64,000 bases of DNA from Marivivens donghaensis (lineage in GTDB: Bacteria; Pseudomonadota; Alphaproteobacteria; Rhodobacterales; Rhodobacteraceae). The stretch lies in assembly GCF_023541015.1 (NCBI RefSeq), contig NZ_JALNPR010000001.1, positions 124,001-188,000 of the forward strand. Reading direction: 5' to 3'. Numbering within the stretch: the stretch's first letter is position 1; each line of letters opens with the position of its first letter. The position numbers and the translations under genes were made by a program. A model generated the notes under the pieces. The model did not search any database. It was not told where the DNA came from and was given only the letters and a program-made list of their open reading frames with translations. Shown in pieces: positions 1 through 8,390 of the stretch.

Positions 1-640
1 CCTGCGGGAGGATGCGGAAACGCTGACCGAGGCAGAGGCAAAGTCTGCGCTTAGTCATCATGGCCTTCGTGTGCCAAAATCCGCCATGGTCTATAGCGCC
101 AAAGACGCAGGTGACGCCGCCAACGATCTGGGGTTTCCCGTTGTGCTCAAAGGGGTCGGGTTTGCGCATAAAACCGAAGCGGGCGCCGTTCGCGTGGGGC
201 TTACGAATGCGGAAGCGGTCAAAGCTGCCGCTGACGCGATGCCATGTTCCGACTTCTTAGTCGAAGAGATGATCACCGAAACAGTTGCAGAGCTTCTGGT
301 CGGCGTCTTGTGTGACCCTGCACATGGGTTCGTTCTGACCATTGGGGCAGGGGGAATCCTGACGGAAATTCTGTCAGATACAGTGTCGCTCCTCCTGCCG
401 GTTTCTTCTGCAGAAGTCGAAGATGCTCTCAGCCGTTTGCGTTGCTTCCCCCTGTTACAGGGCTATCGTGGCAAGGCGGGCGCCAATGTGGATGCGATTG
501 TCGCGGCAGTTCTCTCTGTGCAAGAGTTTGTGCAAGCGAACCAAGACGTGGTGAAAGAAGTCGAAATCAATCCGCTTCTCTGCGGACCAAATGAGGCCAT
601 CGCGGTCGATGCGCTGATCCGAATGGGAGGAAATCAATGA
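1..640 (+). CDS. ADP-forming acyl-CoA synthetase, C-terminal ATP-grasp part (5' end outside window)
   Basis: The frame is open from base 2, with codons that continue a protein begun upstream, so this is the C-terminal part of a longer gene. The visible part matches the ATP-grasp (beta-like) half of acetate-CoA ligase type enzymes: an LTEAEAKSAL helix, GFPVVLKG, the HKTEAGAV loop, FVLTIGAGG and the late VEINPLL motif. Such enzymes make an acyl-CoA from an acid, CoA and ATP, giving ADP. It overlaps the next gene by 4 bp (ATGA), and that gene is a CaiD-like hydratase. I infer that it activates carnitine, crotonobetaine or a related betaine acid. The substrate cannot be read from sequence. The N-terminal CoA-binding domains are not visible. 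Confidence 0.85.
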   Translation, partial: LREDAETLTEAEAKSALSHHGLRVPKSAMVYSAKDAGDAANDLGFPVVLKGVGFAHKTEAGAVRVGLTNAEAVKAAADAMPCSDFLVEEMITETVAELLVGVLCDPAHGFVLTIGAGGILTEILSDTVSLLLPVSSAEVEDALSRLRCFPLLQGYRGKAGANVDAIVAAVLSVQEFVQANQDVVKEVEINPLLCGPNEAIAVDALIRMGGNQ

Positions 641-1422
641 CCCAATCTCCGCTGCAGGTCACCCGTCATGGTGCCGTTCTTGAGGTCGTATTGGACCGCC
701 CAAAGGCCAATGCCATTGATCTGGAAACCAGCCGACAGATGGGTGAGGTTTTCACGGAATTCCGTGATGATGACGGCCTGCGTGTGGCGATCATCACGGG
801 AGCAAGTGATAAATTCTTTTGCCCTGGTTGGGATCTCAAGGCTGCCGCTGGCGGTGATGCCGTCGACGGAGATTATGGCAAAGGCGGGTTTGGCGGACTG
901 CAAGAGTTGCGTGACCTCAATAAGCCTGTGATCGCTGCGGTGAACGGGATTGCATGTGGTGGTGGGTTAGAGTTGGCCCTAAGTGCCGATATCATCCTCG
1001 CCTCCGATCACGCGACCTTTGCACTTCCAGAAATTCGGTCGGGGACGGTGGCGGATGCGGCTTCGATCAAATTGCCGAAACGCATCCCTTATCACATCGC
1101 GATGGAAATGCTGTTGACCGGCCGTTGGTTCGACGCCGAAGAAGCCGCGCGTTGGGGATTGGTCAATCGTATTTTGCCCGCCGCGGCCCTCATGGAAGAG
1201 GCCCGCACGCTGGCCGCGCAATTGGCCGATGGCCCGCCTCTCGTCTTTGCCGCGATCAAAGAGATCGTGCGCGAGGCCGAGGACATGAAGTTCCAAGATG
1301 CCATGAACCGCATCACCAAAAGCCAGTTTGCGACGGTCGAACGGCTCTATCGGTCTGAGGATCAGTTGGAAGGGGCGCGTGCTTTTGCCGACAAGCGTGA
1401 TCCTGTTTGGAAGGGGCGCTGA
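637..1422 (+). CDS. Enoyl-CoA hydratase/isomerase family, CaiD (carnitinyl-CoA dehydratase)-like
   Basis: The 261-aa protein has the usual length of crotonase-fold enzymes. ACGGGLELALSADII is the oxyanion-hole region, and FALPEIRSGTVADAA resembles the segment carrying the catalytic Glu. GRWFDAEEAARWGLVNRI is the helix-turn typical of the family. CaiD interconverts carnitinyl-CoA and crotonobetainyl-CoA. The context (acyl-CoA synthetase upstream by a 4-bp overlap, carnitine dehydrogenase genes nearby) favours a carnitinyl-CoA type substrate, but the crotonase family is broad and other beta-hydroxyacyl-CoAs are possible. The start is fixed by the AGGAGG-like sequence (about 626-631) and the ATGA overlap. 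Confidence 0.85.
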   Translation: MTQSPLQVTRHGAVLEVVLDRPKANAIDLETSRQMGEVFTEFRDDDGLRVAIITGASDKFFCPGWDLKAAAGGDAVDGDYGKGGFGGLQELRDLNKPVIAAVNGIACGGGLELALSADIILASDHATFALPEIRSGTVADAASIKLPKRIPYHIAMEMLLTGRWFDAEEAARWGLVNRILPAAALMEEARTLAAQLADGPPLVFAAIKEIVREAEDMKFQDAMNRITKSQFATVERLYRSEDQLEGARAFADKRDPVWKGR

Positions 1423-1424
1423 TC

Positions 1425-2294
1425 GTGGACTATCGCCAGTATCTCTCACCCGAGGTTCTCGCCTTCATCGACGAGACACTGGCCTTTTATCCCGCTGATC
1501 TCGACCCAACCGATTGGGCCGCGCAACGGCGGGTCTATAACGCCATGGCCGCGCATTTTCATGCAGGTCGGCCCGAAGGTCTGCAGGTGTCAGATCAGTC
1601 GATTGCTAGCGTTCCTGTGCGGCTCTACGGACTGCCATCCAAGACCACGGTTCTATACGCACACGGCGGTGGCTTTGTTCTGGGTAGGTTAGAGAGCCAC
1701 GACGATGTTTGCGCTGAGATTGCAGACCGAACAGGCTGTCAGGTGGTGTCAGTGGATTACCGTCTTGCGCCCGAACACCCCCACCCAGCGGCCTATGACG
1801 ATACGGTCGCGGTTGCTGAAGCTCTCTGCGCTGAGGGGCCTGTTGTCCTCTGTGGCGATAGCGCAGGTGGAACGCTTTGCGCCGCCATTGCTGGAACACG
1901 GGCTGATTTGGGGTTCGTGGGGCAGGTTCTGATCTATCCGATGATTGGGTATCCAGCGACAGGCGGAAGTTTCCATGTCCATGCACACGCGCCTCTCCTC
2001 TCGACTGCTGATCTGGAATTTTACGCGGACGTGAGGGGGGGATCGCCTGATGATCCGAGGCTAATCCCTGCGTTGGGTGACCTTTCCGCGCTGCCGCCTA
2101 CTTGGCTATTCCCTGCGGAATGTGATCCGCTTTGTGACGATGCCGTTCGGTACGCGGACGCATTCCGAGGCGAGGTCCATTTGTGCCAGCAGGACGGACT
2201 GGTGCATGGCTGGCTCCGTGCACGTGATCGGAGCGATATGACCCGACGGGCCTTTGATCAGATCATCAACGCAATGGCCCATTTGGCAGGTTAG
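1425..2294 (+). CDS. Alpha/beta hydrolase, hormone-sensitive lipase (HSL) type
   Basis: This 289-aa enzyme carries the HSL oxyanion motif HGGGF after YA, the nucleophile elbow GDSAGG, and a C-terminal catalytic Asp/His region (AECDPLCDD; LVHGW). I chose GTG at 1425 because AAGGGGCG lies 6 bases upstream and it starts 2 bases after the previous stop; TTG at 1407 is the alternative. It is the third gene of the CoA-ligase/hydratase operon, so it may hydrolyse an ester of carnitine, such as an acylcarnitine, to feed the pathway. That is inference from position. Its stop codon overlaps the stop of the convergent regulator gene (TTAG at 2291-2294). Confidence 0.82.
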   Translation: MDYRQYLSPEVLAFIDETLAFYPADLDPTDWAAQRRVYNAMAAHFHAGRPEGLQVSDQSIASVPVRLYGLPSKTTVLYAHGGGFVLGRLESHDDVCAEIADRTGCQVVSVDYRLAPEHPHPAAYDDTVAVAEALCAEGPVVLCGDSAGGTLCAAIAGTRADLGFVGQVLIYPMIGYPATGGSFHVHAHAPLLSTADLEFYADVRGGSPDDPRLIPALGDLSALPPTWLFPAECDPLCDDAVRYADAFRGEVHLCQQDGLVHGWLRARDRSDMTRRAFDQIINAMAHLAG

Positions 2295-3226
2295 TGCGGG
2301 CGGTTGCCGTGTGATTTGCGGATAGGGTGACCAAAGGCGTGTTTGAACGCCTTACCTAACGCAGAGGCCGATGAATATCCGCAGCGAATGGCAATTGTGT
2401 CGAGGTCGTAATCCGTGCTGGCGGCCAGCTCCCTTGCGTGGCTGAGGCGCATCATCTGGTAGTAGCGACCAGGCGACATGGCGAGTTCGGCTTGGAATAG
2501 ACGGTCGAGGGTTCGGCGCGTGAGGCCAGACCGCTGCGCAAGCTCTTCGAGGGTCAGGGGTGTCTCAATGGTTTCAACCATCAGGTTAACGATTTGCCGA
2601 AGCTGCGCTGTGCCTTTGCCTTCTAACCTATTCGCCCCGCGCCCCGTCGTTTGCTGACGTTCTGCATCGTGAAGGAACATCGTTGAGGCGATAAACGCGT
2701 TTGCAGGACCAAACTGGTCCGAGATTAGCGCCAACATCAGCTCCATCGCGGTCGAGGCCCCGCCGCAGGTCGAGATGCGGCTGCCTTTGACAAATCGATC
2801 ATAACTGATGCGGGTTCGTGGGAATTCCTCGGTAAAATCGGAAATAACGGCCCAGTGGATTGTCGCCGTTTGATCGTCGAGCAAACCCGCGGCCGCTAAA
2901 ATCCAACTGCCCGTATCTGCAGCAAGGATTGCGTCGGCCTGTCGAGTGAGCCTGCGCAGTGGGGCGAGTTGTTCTGGCTTCGAATAGTCACGAAATCCGT
3001 AGCCGCTGACGACAATTAGAAGGTCAGATCGCCCCACCTCTGCAATAGAACAATCAGGTGAAATCTTGAGCCCGCTCGAACTCTGCGCTGGGCCGTCGTG
3101 TGGTGTCACAATGCGCCACGACAGATCAGCCTGCCCCTGATCCCGCACTGCGCGGAGCGGTTCGAGGAGGCACGACAGCACCATATTCGAGAACCCATCG
3201 TAGAGCAGGACGGTGACTGTTTTCAT
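2291..3226 (-). CDS. GlxA-family AraC transcriptional regulator (CdhR/GbdR-like)
   Basis: The 311-aa protein has an N-terminal DJ-1/PfpI (class I glutamine amidotransferase-like) domain, about residues 1-185, with CGGASTAMELML near the nucleophile-elbow position. A C-terminal AraC double helix-turn-helix spans about residues 210-305 (LEELAQRSGLTRRTLDRLF; IAIRCGYSSASALGKAF). This architecture is shared by CdhR and GbdR, which activate carnitine and glycine-betaine catabolism in pseudomonads. It is divergent from the carnitine cleavage/dehydrogenase operon, and the shared 148-bp gap holds TATTG/CAATA repeats that may be its site. The effector is inferred from family and position. Confidence 0.88.
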   Translation of the reverse strand: MKTVTVLLYDGFSNMVLSCLLEPLRAVRDQGQADLSWRIVTPHDGPAQSSSGLKISPDCSIAEVGRSDLLIVVSGYGFRDYSKPEQLAPLRRLTRQADAILAADTGSWILAAAGLLDDQTATIHWAVISDFTEEFPRTRISYDRFVKGSRISTCGGASTAMELMLALISDQFGPANAFIASTMFLHDAERQQTTGRGANRLEGKGTAQLRQIVNLMVETIETPLTLEELAQRSGLTRRTLDRLFQAELAMSPGRYYQMMRLSHARELAASTDYDLDTIAIRCGYSSASALGKAFKHAFGHPIRKSHGNRPH

Positions 3227-3239
3227 CTCATTCTGACCG

Positions 3240-3273
3240 TATTGGAATATTTATTGTCACAATAGGAACAATA
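3240..3273. promoter_or_regulatory. TATTG/CAATA repeat cluster, candidate AraC-type operator
   Basis: Four pentamers lie between the divergent regulator and catabolic operon: TATTG at 3240 and 3252, CAATA at 3260 and 3269. The inner pair forms an inverted repeat with a 3-base spacer. This is the expected place for regulator binding, but the match is by eye only. Confidence 0.35.
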
Positions 3274-3374
3274 AAACCGACATCTACGCCATACCATTTT
3301 TACAAATAGGTGGTTGGAATCGAACATCTGCTTTGTGCCAACTGACCCGTACCGATGTTTGTCAGGAGTTCTCG

Positions 3375-4295
3375 ATGCCGTTGGCAATGAATAAAGAGGT
3401 CTTTATCACCTGTGCTGTTACAGGGTCTGGCGCGACGCAAGACCGGTCGCCGCATGTTCCTCGCAGTCCAGAGCAGATCGCGAATAGCGCGATTGATGCA
3501 GCAAAAGCGGGCGCCGCGATTGTTCATTGTCACGTGCGTGATCCTGAAACCGGTAAACCCTCTCGCGACCCCGCGCTCTATCGTGAACTGACCGAACGTG
3601 TCCGCGATTCTGAGGTTGATGTGGTGCTGAACCTGACCGCAGGGATGGGGGGCGATATCGTTTTCGGATCGACCGAAGCACCGTTCCCAGTGAATGCTGC
3701 CGCGACGGACATGGTCGGCGCGACCGAACGGATGGTTCATATCGAAGAATGCCTTCCAGAGATTTGCACGCTGGACTGCGGCACGATGAACTTTGCTGAA
3801 GCTGATTACGTCATGACCAACACGCCGGGGATGCTGCGTGCTATGGGCGGCATGATGACCAAACTCGGCGTGAAGCCTGAAATCGAAGCCTTTGATACGG
3901 GGCACCTTTGGTTCGCTAAGCAATTGGTGGAAGAAGGCACCCTCGACGGTCAGGCCCTCGTTCAGCTGTGCATGGGTGTGCCGTGGGGCGCGCCGAATGA
4001 CATGAACACCTTCCTTGCGATGGTGAACGCTGTGCCCGCTGATTGGAACTGGTCTGCGTTCAGCCTTGGCCGCGATCAGATGCCCTATGTGGCTGCTGCG
4101 GTTCTGGCAGGTGGTAACGTGCGGGTCGGGCTCGAAGATAACCTCTGGCTTGGCAAAGGGCAGTTGGCGACCAACGCGCAACTCGTTGAGCGGTCGGTGA
4201 CGATTATCGAAAACTTGGGCGCTCGTGTGATCGGACCTGAGGAAGTCCGCGCAAAACTCGGCCTCGTGAAACGTGCTCCCAAGGTTATGGCATGA
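3375..4295 (+). CDS. BKACE-family beta-keto acid cleavage enzyme, probable 3-dehydrocarnitine cleavage
   Basis: This 306-aa protein is a full-length member of the DUF849/BKACE family, zinc enzymes that join a beta-keto acid to acetyl-CoA and release acetoacetate plus a new CoA ester. The metal-binding HCHVRDP motif gives H51 and H53, and the family start KEVFITCAVTG is present. In carnitine catabolism this step turns 3-dehydrocarnitine into betainyl-CoA and acetoacetate. The neighbour downstream is a carnitine dehydrogenase fused to a thioesterase, which gives the steps before and after. ATG at 3375 is preferred over an in-frame ATG at 3333 because CAGGAG sits 6 bases upstream and the family start follows. 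It overlaps the next gene by 4 bp. Confidence 0.9.
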   Translation: MPLAMNKEVFITCAVTGSGATQDRSPHVPRSPEQIANSAIDAAKAGAAIVHCHVRDPETGKPSRDPALYRELTERVRDSEVDVVLNLTAGMGGDIVFGSTEAPFPVNAAATDMVGATERMVHIEECLPEICTLDCGTMNFAEADYVMTNTPGMLRAMGGMMTKLGVKPEIEAFDTGHLWFAKQLVEEGTLDGQALVQLCMGVPWGAPNDMNTFLAMVNAVPADWNWSAFSLGRDQMPYVAAAVLAGGNVRVGLEDNLWLGKGQLATNAQLVERSVTIIENLGARVIGPEEVRAKLGLVKRAPKVMA

Positions 4296-5734
4296 TCGCG
4301 AAACGTAAAAAGGCCGCCGTCATTGGTGGTGGTGTCATCGGCGGCGGTTGGGCGGCGAGGTTTTTGCTGAATGGATGGGACGTCAATGTCTTTGACCCCG
4401 ATCCCGAGGCTGAACGTAAGATCGGAGAGGTGATTGCGAACGCACGTCGTGCGCTGCCGGCGCTCTATGATCGGGCGTTGCCCGCCGAGGGAACGCTGAC
4501 CTTTTGCGACGATATGGGCGACGCTGTATCGGATGTGGACTGGGTGCAAGAAAGTGTTCCGGAGCGCTTGGACTTAAAGCACAAGGTGCTGGGCTCTCTA
4601 TCGCAAACGGCACCCGAAGGTGCGATCATTGGGTCGTCAACCTCTGGGTTCAAACCGTCCGAACTGAACGAAAAAGGCGCACGCGCTGTCGTCGCGCACC
4701 CGTTCAATCCTGTTTACCTTTTGCCGTTGGTCGAACTGGTCGGCGCGCCTGAACGCACCGCCGCCGCCGCTGAAACGCTCAAAAGTATCGGGATGTTCCC
4801 GCTCATTGTCCGCAAGGAAATCGACGCGCATATCGCGGATCGTTTGCTCGAAGCGGTTTGGCGCGAGAGCCTTTGGCTGGTCCAAGACGGTGTCGCGACC
4901 ACCGCGGAAATCGACGAAGCCATCCGCATGGCCTTTGGCATCCGCTGGGCACAAATGGGCCTGTTTGAAACCTACCGCATTGCGGGCGGCGAAGCTGGCA
5001 TGAAGCACTTCATGGCGCAGTTCGGACCGTGCCTGTCGTGGCCGTGGACGAAACTGATGGATGTGCCTGAGTTTACGGAAGAGCTTGTCGATCTGATCGC
5101 GGGTCAATCGGATGCGCAATCCGGCCATATGTCGATCCGTGAATTAGAACGTCTGCGCGATGACAACATCGTCGGCATGGTGCGGGCGCTGAAACGGACG
5201 GGTTCGGGCGCGGGTGGAGTGGTCAAAACCCATGAATCCTCTCTGGATTTAACCGAAGAAAAGGATGGGCTCCCCGTTACTGTGCGTCGCCAAGTTCCGA
5301 CCAGCTGGACGGATTACAACGGCCACATGAACGAAACACATTACCTAGAGGCAGCGTCTCTTGCGACTGATAGGTTGATGGAATTGGTCGGTGCTGATGC
5401 TCAATACGTCGCTTCTGGTCTAAGTTACTTTACCGTTGAAAGTCACATTCGATACTTAGACGAGGTCCACGCAGGTGATCAGTTGACGATCACGACGCAG
5501 GTTTTAAGCGGTGAAGGCAAGAAGATGCATCTGTTCCATCGCCTATGGCGGTCGGATGGAACACTCTCCGCGACTGTGGAAACCCTTCTTCTTCACACCG
5601 ATTTAAACGCCCGCCGAACCTGCGAACCAAAACCCGAGGTTGCAAAAAAGCTTGCCGATTTGGCGCAAAGCCATGCAGCATACCAAACGGAGGGTGTTGG
5701 GCGATATGTCGGTCAGCCGCGCGCAGCGGGGTAG
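4292..5734 (+). CDS. lcdH: L-carnitine 3-dehydrogenase fused to a hotdog (betainyl-CoA) thioesterase
   Basis: The protein has 480 residues against about 320 for a plain L-carnitine dehydrogenase. Residues 1-315 form a 3-hydroxyacyl-CoA-dehydrogenase-type NAD enzyme: the GGGVIGGG nucleotide loop near residue 10, SSTSGFK, and AHPFNPVYLLPLVE with its catalytic His. Residues about 325-470 form a 4-hydroxybenzoyl-CoA-type hotdog domain, with TDYNGHMNETHY around residue 340 as active-site region. The first part should oxidise L-carnitine to 3-dehydrocarnitine. The second should hydrolyse betainyl-CoA to glycine betaine after the BKACE step. One polypeptide would thus hold steps one and three, with step two encoded immediately upstream. 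The reading frame is continuous, so this is a true fusion. Confidence 0.92.
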   Translation: MIAKRKKAAVIGGGVIGGGWAARFLLNGWDVNVFDPDPEAERKIGEVIANARRALPALYDRALPAEGTLTFCDDMGDAVSDVDWVQESVPERLDLKHKVLGSLSQTAPEGAIIGSSTSGFKPSELNEKGARAVVAHPFNPVYLLPLVELVGAPERTAAAAETLKSIGMFPLIVRKEIDAHIADRLLEAVWRESLWLVQDGVATTAEIDEAIRMAFGIRWAQMGLFETYRIAGGEAGMKHFMAQFGPCLSWPWTKLMDVPEFTEELVDLIAGQSDAQSGHMSIRELERLRDDNIVGMVRALKRTGSGAGGVVKTHESSLDLTEEKDGLPVTVRRQVPTSWTDYNGHMNETHYLEAASLATDRLMELVGADAQYVASGLSYFTVESHIRYLDEVHAGDQLTITTQVLSGEGKKMHLFHRLWRSDGTLSATVETLLLHTDLNARRTCEPKPEVAKKLADLAQSHAAYQTEGVGRYVGQPRAAG

Positions 5735-5755
5735 GTGCCGATTTCAGATTAGGGT

Positions 5756-5794
5756 CCCGAAAAATCGGGGCCCATTAATACCCCGAAAACGGGG
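5756..5794 (+). other. Two tandem hairpins in the mRNA between lcdH and the binding-protein gene
   Basis: CCCGA-AAAA-TCGGG (5756-5769) is followed by CCCCG-AAAA-CGGGG (5781-5794). Each has a 5-bp stem and an AAAA loop. The CGGGG at 5766-5770 could instead pair with CCCCG at 5781-5785, so the two forms exclude each other. There is no U-run, so termination is unlikely; an mRNA-stabilising or processing role ahead of a highly expressed binding protein is possible. Confidence 0.45.
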
Positions 5795-5830
5795 ACGAAA
5801 AATGGTCTAACCAACAACAGGGAACTAGAA

Positions 5831-7420
5831 ATGACTGACCAGAAAAAGACTTCGACTTATCAGCGTTTCAGCAGCAATGGACTGTCACGCCGTCAATTGT
5901 TGGGCCGAGCCAGTGCGCTCGGCTTTGGTGCTTTGATCGGGGGCGCAATGCCGTTCCGTGCGGCACTGGCAAGCGAACCAGTAAAAGGCGGCATCCTGAA
6001 GATGGGTCTTGGCGGTGGTGAAAGCACCGACTCCCTCGATCCAGCGCTGTCGCTCGCACAGGTATCGTTCCATGCGATGCGCACCTTTGGTGAAACGCTT
6101 CTCGACGTAAACGGCGATGGTTCGCTCGATATGCGTCTGGCGACCGACGTGTTCTCCAGCCCCGATGCGAAAACATGGACCTTCAAAATCCGTCAGGGCG
6201 TAAAGTTCCATGACGGCTCTGAGATGACCGCGAACGACGTCATGGAAACCATGCTGCGTCACTCGGATGAGAACGCGCAGTCCGGTGCTCTGGGCATCAT
6301 GAAGGGCATCGCGAACATGAGCGTCGATGGTGACAACTTCATCGTCGAACTGACCGATGCAAACGCTGACCTTCCGTTCCTGATGTCGGACTATCACCTC
6401 GTGATCCAGCCGAACGGTGGCCGTGACAATCCAGGCGCAGGTATCGGCACTGGTCCGTATCGCGTGGTCGAGGTGGAGCCGGGCGTGCGCTACACCTTTG
6501 AAAAATTCGCGGATTACTGGGATAGCAGCCGCGGTCACTTTGACGGTGTTGAATTCGCTGTGATCAACGACGCAACCGCCCGTAACGCGGCCCTGCAGTC
6601 TGGTCAGGTTCACATCGTGAACGGCGTGGCACCGAAAGTTGCGGCTCTGTTGAACCGCGCACCGGGTATCTCGGTTAAGAACGTGTCGGGCCGTGGTCAC
6701 TACGTGTTCATCATGCACTGTGACACCGCACCGTTCGATAACCCAGATCTGCGGATGGCGCTGAAATATGCGATCAACCGTGGTGAAATGGTTGAGAAGA
6801 TCCTTCAGGGCTACGGCTCGATCGGTAACGATATTCCGATCAACGCAGCATACCCGCTGTTCGACGACACCCGTCCGCAGCGCGAATACAACCCTGAACT
6901 GGCGCGTGAATACTACGAAAAATCGGGTCACGATGGCAGCCCGATCGTCCTGCGCGTTGCTGAAGGTGCCTTCCCGGGCGCAGTTGACGCAGCGCAACTG
7001 TTCCAAGAAAGCGCACGTGCCTGTGGTATCCCGCTGGAAATCAGCCGCGAGCCGAACGATGGCTACTGGTCTGAAGTTTGGAACGTTCAGCCGTTCTGCG
7101 CATCCTACTGGGGTGGCCGTCCTGTTCAGGACCAGATGTATTCGACCGCTTACCTGTCGACCGCAGACTGGAACGACACCCGCTTTAAGAGCGAAGCATT
7201 TGACGCGAAACTCTTTGAAGCCAAAGGTGAACTTGACGAAGGTCGTCGCAAGCAGCTCTACCGCGAAATGGCAGACATCCTTGCAGACGAAGGCGGCCTG
7301 ATCTGTCCGATGTTCAACGACTTTGTCGAAGGCGTCAGCGATCAAGTTCAGGGCTGGGAAGAAAACGGCGTCTGGGAAGTCATGAACGGTTTGGCTCCGG
7401 CCAAGTGCTGGCTGGCCTGA
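5831..7420 (+). CDS. ABC transporter substrate-binding protein, family 5 (peptide/opine type), Tat-exported
   Basis: The 529-aa protein is a full-length SBP family 5 member. It starts with a twin-arginine signal: LSRRQLLGRAS, a hydrophobic stretch, then AALA near residue 39 as the likely cleavage site. The family motif WTFKIRQGVKFHDGSEMTAND and the IGTGPYRV turn follow. It binds a solute in the periplasm for the permeases and ATPase encoded next. Its place just after the carnitine genes suggests a carnitine, butyrobetaine or acylcarnitine ligand. That would be unusual, since known carnitine importers of the ABC type are mostly glycine-betaine-type. GGGAACTAGAA upstream is the ribosome-binding site. 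Confidence 0.9.
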   Translation: MTDQKKTSTYQRFSSNGLSRRQLLGRASALGFGALIGGAMPFRAALASEPVKGGILKMGLGGGESTDSLDPALSLAQVSFHAMRTFGETLLDVNGDGSLDMRLATDVFSSPDAKTWTFKIRQGVKFHDGSEMTANDVMETMLRHSDENAQSGALGIMKGIANMSVDGDNFIVELTDANADLPFLMSDYHLVIQPNGGRDNPGAGIGTGPYRVVEVEPGVRYTFEKFADYWDSSRGHFDGVEFAVINDATARNAALQSGQVHIVNGVAPKVAALLNRAPGISVKNVSGRGHYVFIMHCDTAPFDNPDLRMALKYAINRGEMVEKILQGYGSIGNDIPINAAYPLFDDTRPQREYNPELAREYYEKSGHDGSPIVLRVAEGAFPGAVDAAQLFQESARACGIPLEISREPNDGYWSEVWNVQPFCASYWGGRPVQDQMYSTAYLSTADWNDTRFKSEAFDAKLFEAKGELDEGRRKQLYREMADILADEGGLICPMFNDFVEGVSDQVQGWEENGVWEVMNGLAPAKCWLA

Positions 7421-7430
7421 GGCCGGCGGT

Positions 7431-8390
7431 ATGAACGCACTTGTATTAAAACTCTTGGTCCAGCGAATTTCGCTGGGCCTCGTTCTCATCTTTTTCGTTT
7501 CGATTATGATTTTTCTCGGCACGCAAATTCTGCCGGGTGATGTCGCCCAAGCGATCCTTGGTCAATCTGCAACGCCTGAATCCCTCGCCAACCTGCGCGA
7601 AGAGTTGGGCCTGAACATTCCTGCCTATCAACGGTATATGTCGTGGCTGGGCGGTGTTTTGCAGGGTGATCTGGGAACGTCACTTACCAATGGCCGTGAT
7701 ATCGGTCAGTCGATTGCGGATCGCATGGGAAATACGCTTTTCCTTGCGGCATGGGCCGCGATTATTTCGGTGCCATTGGCGATCACTTTGGGTCTTATTT
7801 CTGTTCTTTATCGGGGCCGTTGGCCTGACAAATTGATCTCTGCGGTGACACTCTCGGCGATTTCGGTGCCAGAGTTCATGATGAGCTACATCCTGATGTA
7901 TTACGTCGCTGTGCAACTCGGCTGGGCGCCGTCTGTTGCGATGCTCAATGATCGGATGAGCATGCTCGATAAATTGCATGCGATTTCACTGCCGATTGCC
8001 GTCCTTGTAATGGTGGTTCTGGCGCACATGATGCGGATGACGCGGGCAGCGCTGTTGAACGTGATGCAGTCGGCCTACATCGAAACGGCAGAGCTCAAAG
8101 GCATCCGTCGGTCGTCGGTAATCTGGCGCCATGCCTTCCCGAACTCCATCGCGCCGATTGTGAACGTCGTGATGCTCAACATGGCATACCTCGTCGTGGG
8201 TGTAGTCGTGGTCGAGGTGGTCTTTGTCTACCCCGGTATGGGCCAGTATCTGGTCGATCACGTGGCCAAACGTGACGTGCCCGTTGTGCAAGCCTGCGGT
8301 CTGATCTTTGCGGCGGTCTACATCTTCCTGAACATGTTTGCTGACATCGTTTCGATCCTCGCGAACCCAAGATTGAGGCACCCGAAATGA
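7431..8390 (+). CDS. ABC transporter permease, DppB type
   Basis: A 319-aa integral membrane protein with an N-terminal membrane segment (about residues 10-32) and about five more. The conserved DppB features are LNIPAYQRYMSWL, the GDLGTSL loop (about residue 80), and the EAA loop around RHAFPNSIAPIV that contacts the ATPase. It pairs with the next permease, which it overlaps by 4 bp (ATGA at 8387-8390). It starts 10 bases after the binding-protein stop, so all four transporter genes form one transcription unit. Confidence 0.92.
   Translation: MNALVLKLLVQRISLGLVLIFFVSIMIFLGTQILPGDVAQAILGQSATPESLANLREELGLNIPAYQRYMSWLGGVLQGDLGTSLTNGRDIGQSIADRMGNTLFLAAWAAIISVPLAITLGLISVLYRGRWPDKLISAVTLSAISVPEFMMSYILMYYVAVQLGWAPSVAMLNDRMSMLDKLHAISLPIAVLVMVVLAHMMRMTRAALLNVMQSAYIETAELKGIRRSSVIWRHAFPNSIAPIVNVVMLNMAYLVVGVVVVEVVFVYPGMGQYLVDHVAKRDVPVVQACGLIFAAVYIFLNMFADIVSILANPRLRHPK

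Noticed and set aside
5885-7522. Long open frame on the minus strand opposite the binding-protein gene
   Set aside because: It is antisense to a clear family-5 binding-protein gene, with His/Arg/Val-rich non-protein-like composition and no domain motif. GC-rich coding sequence readily produces long antisense frames.
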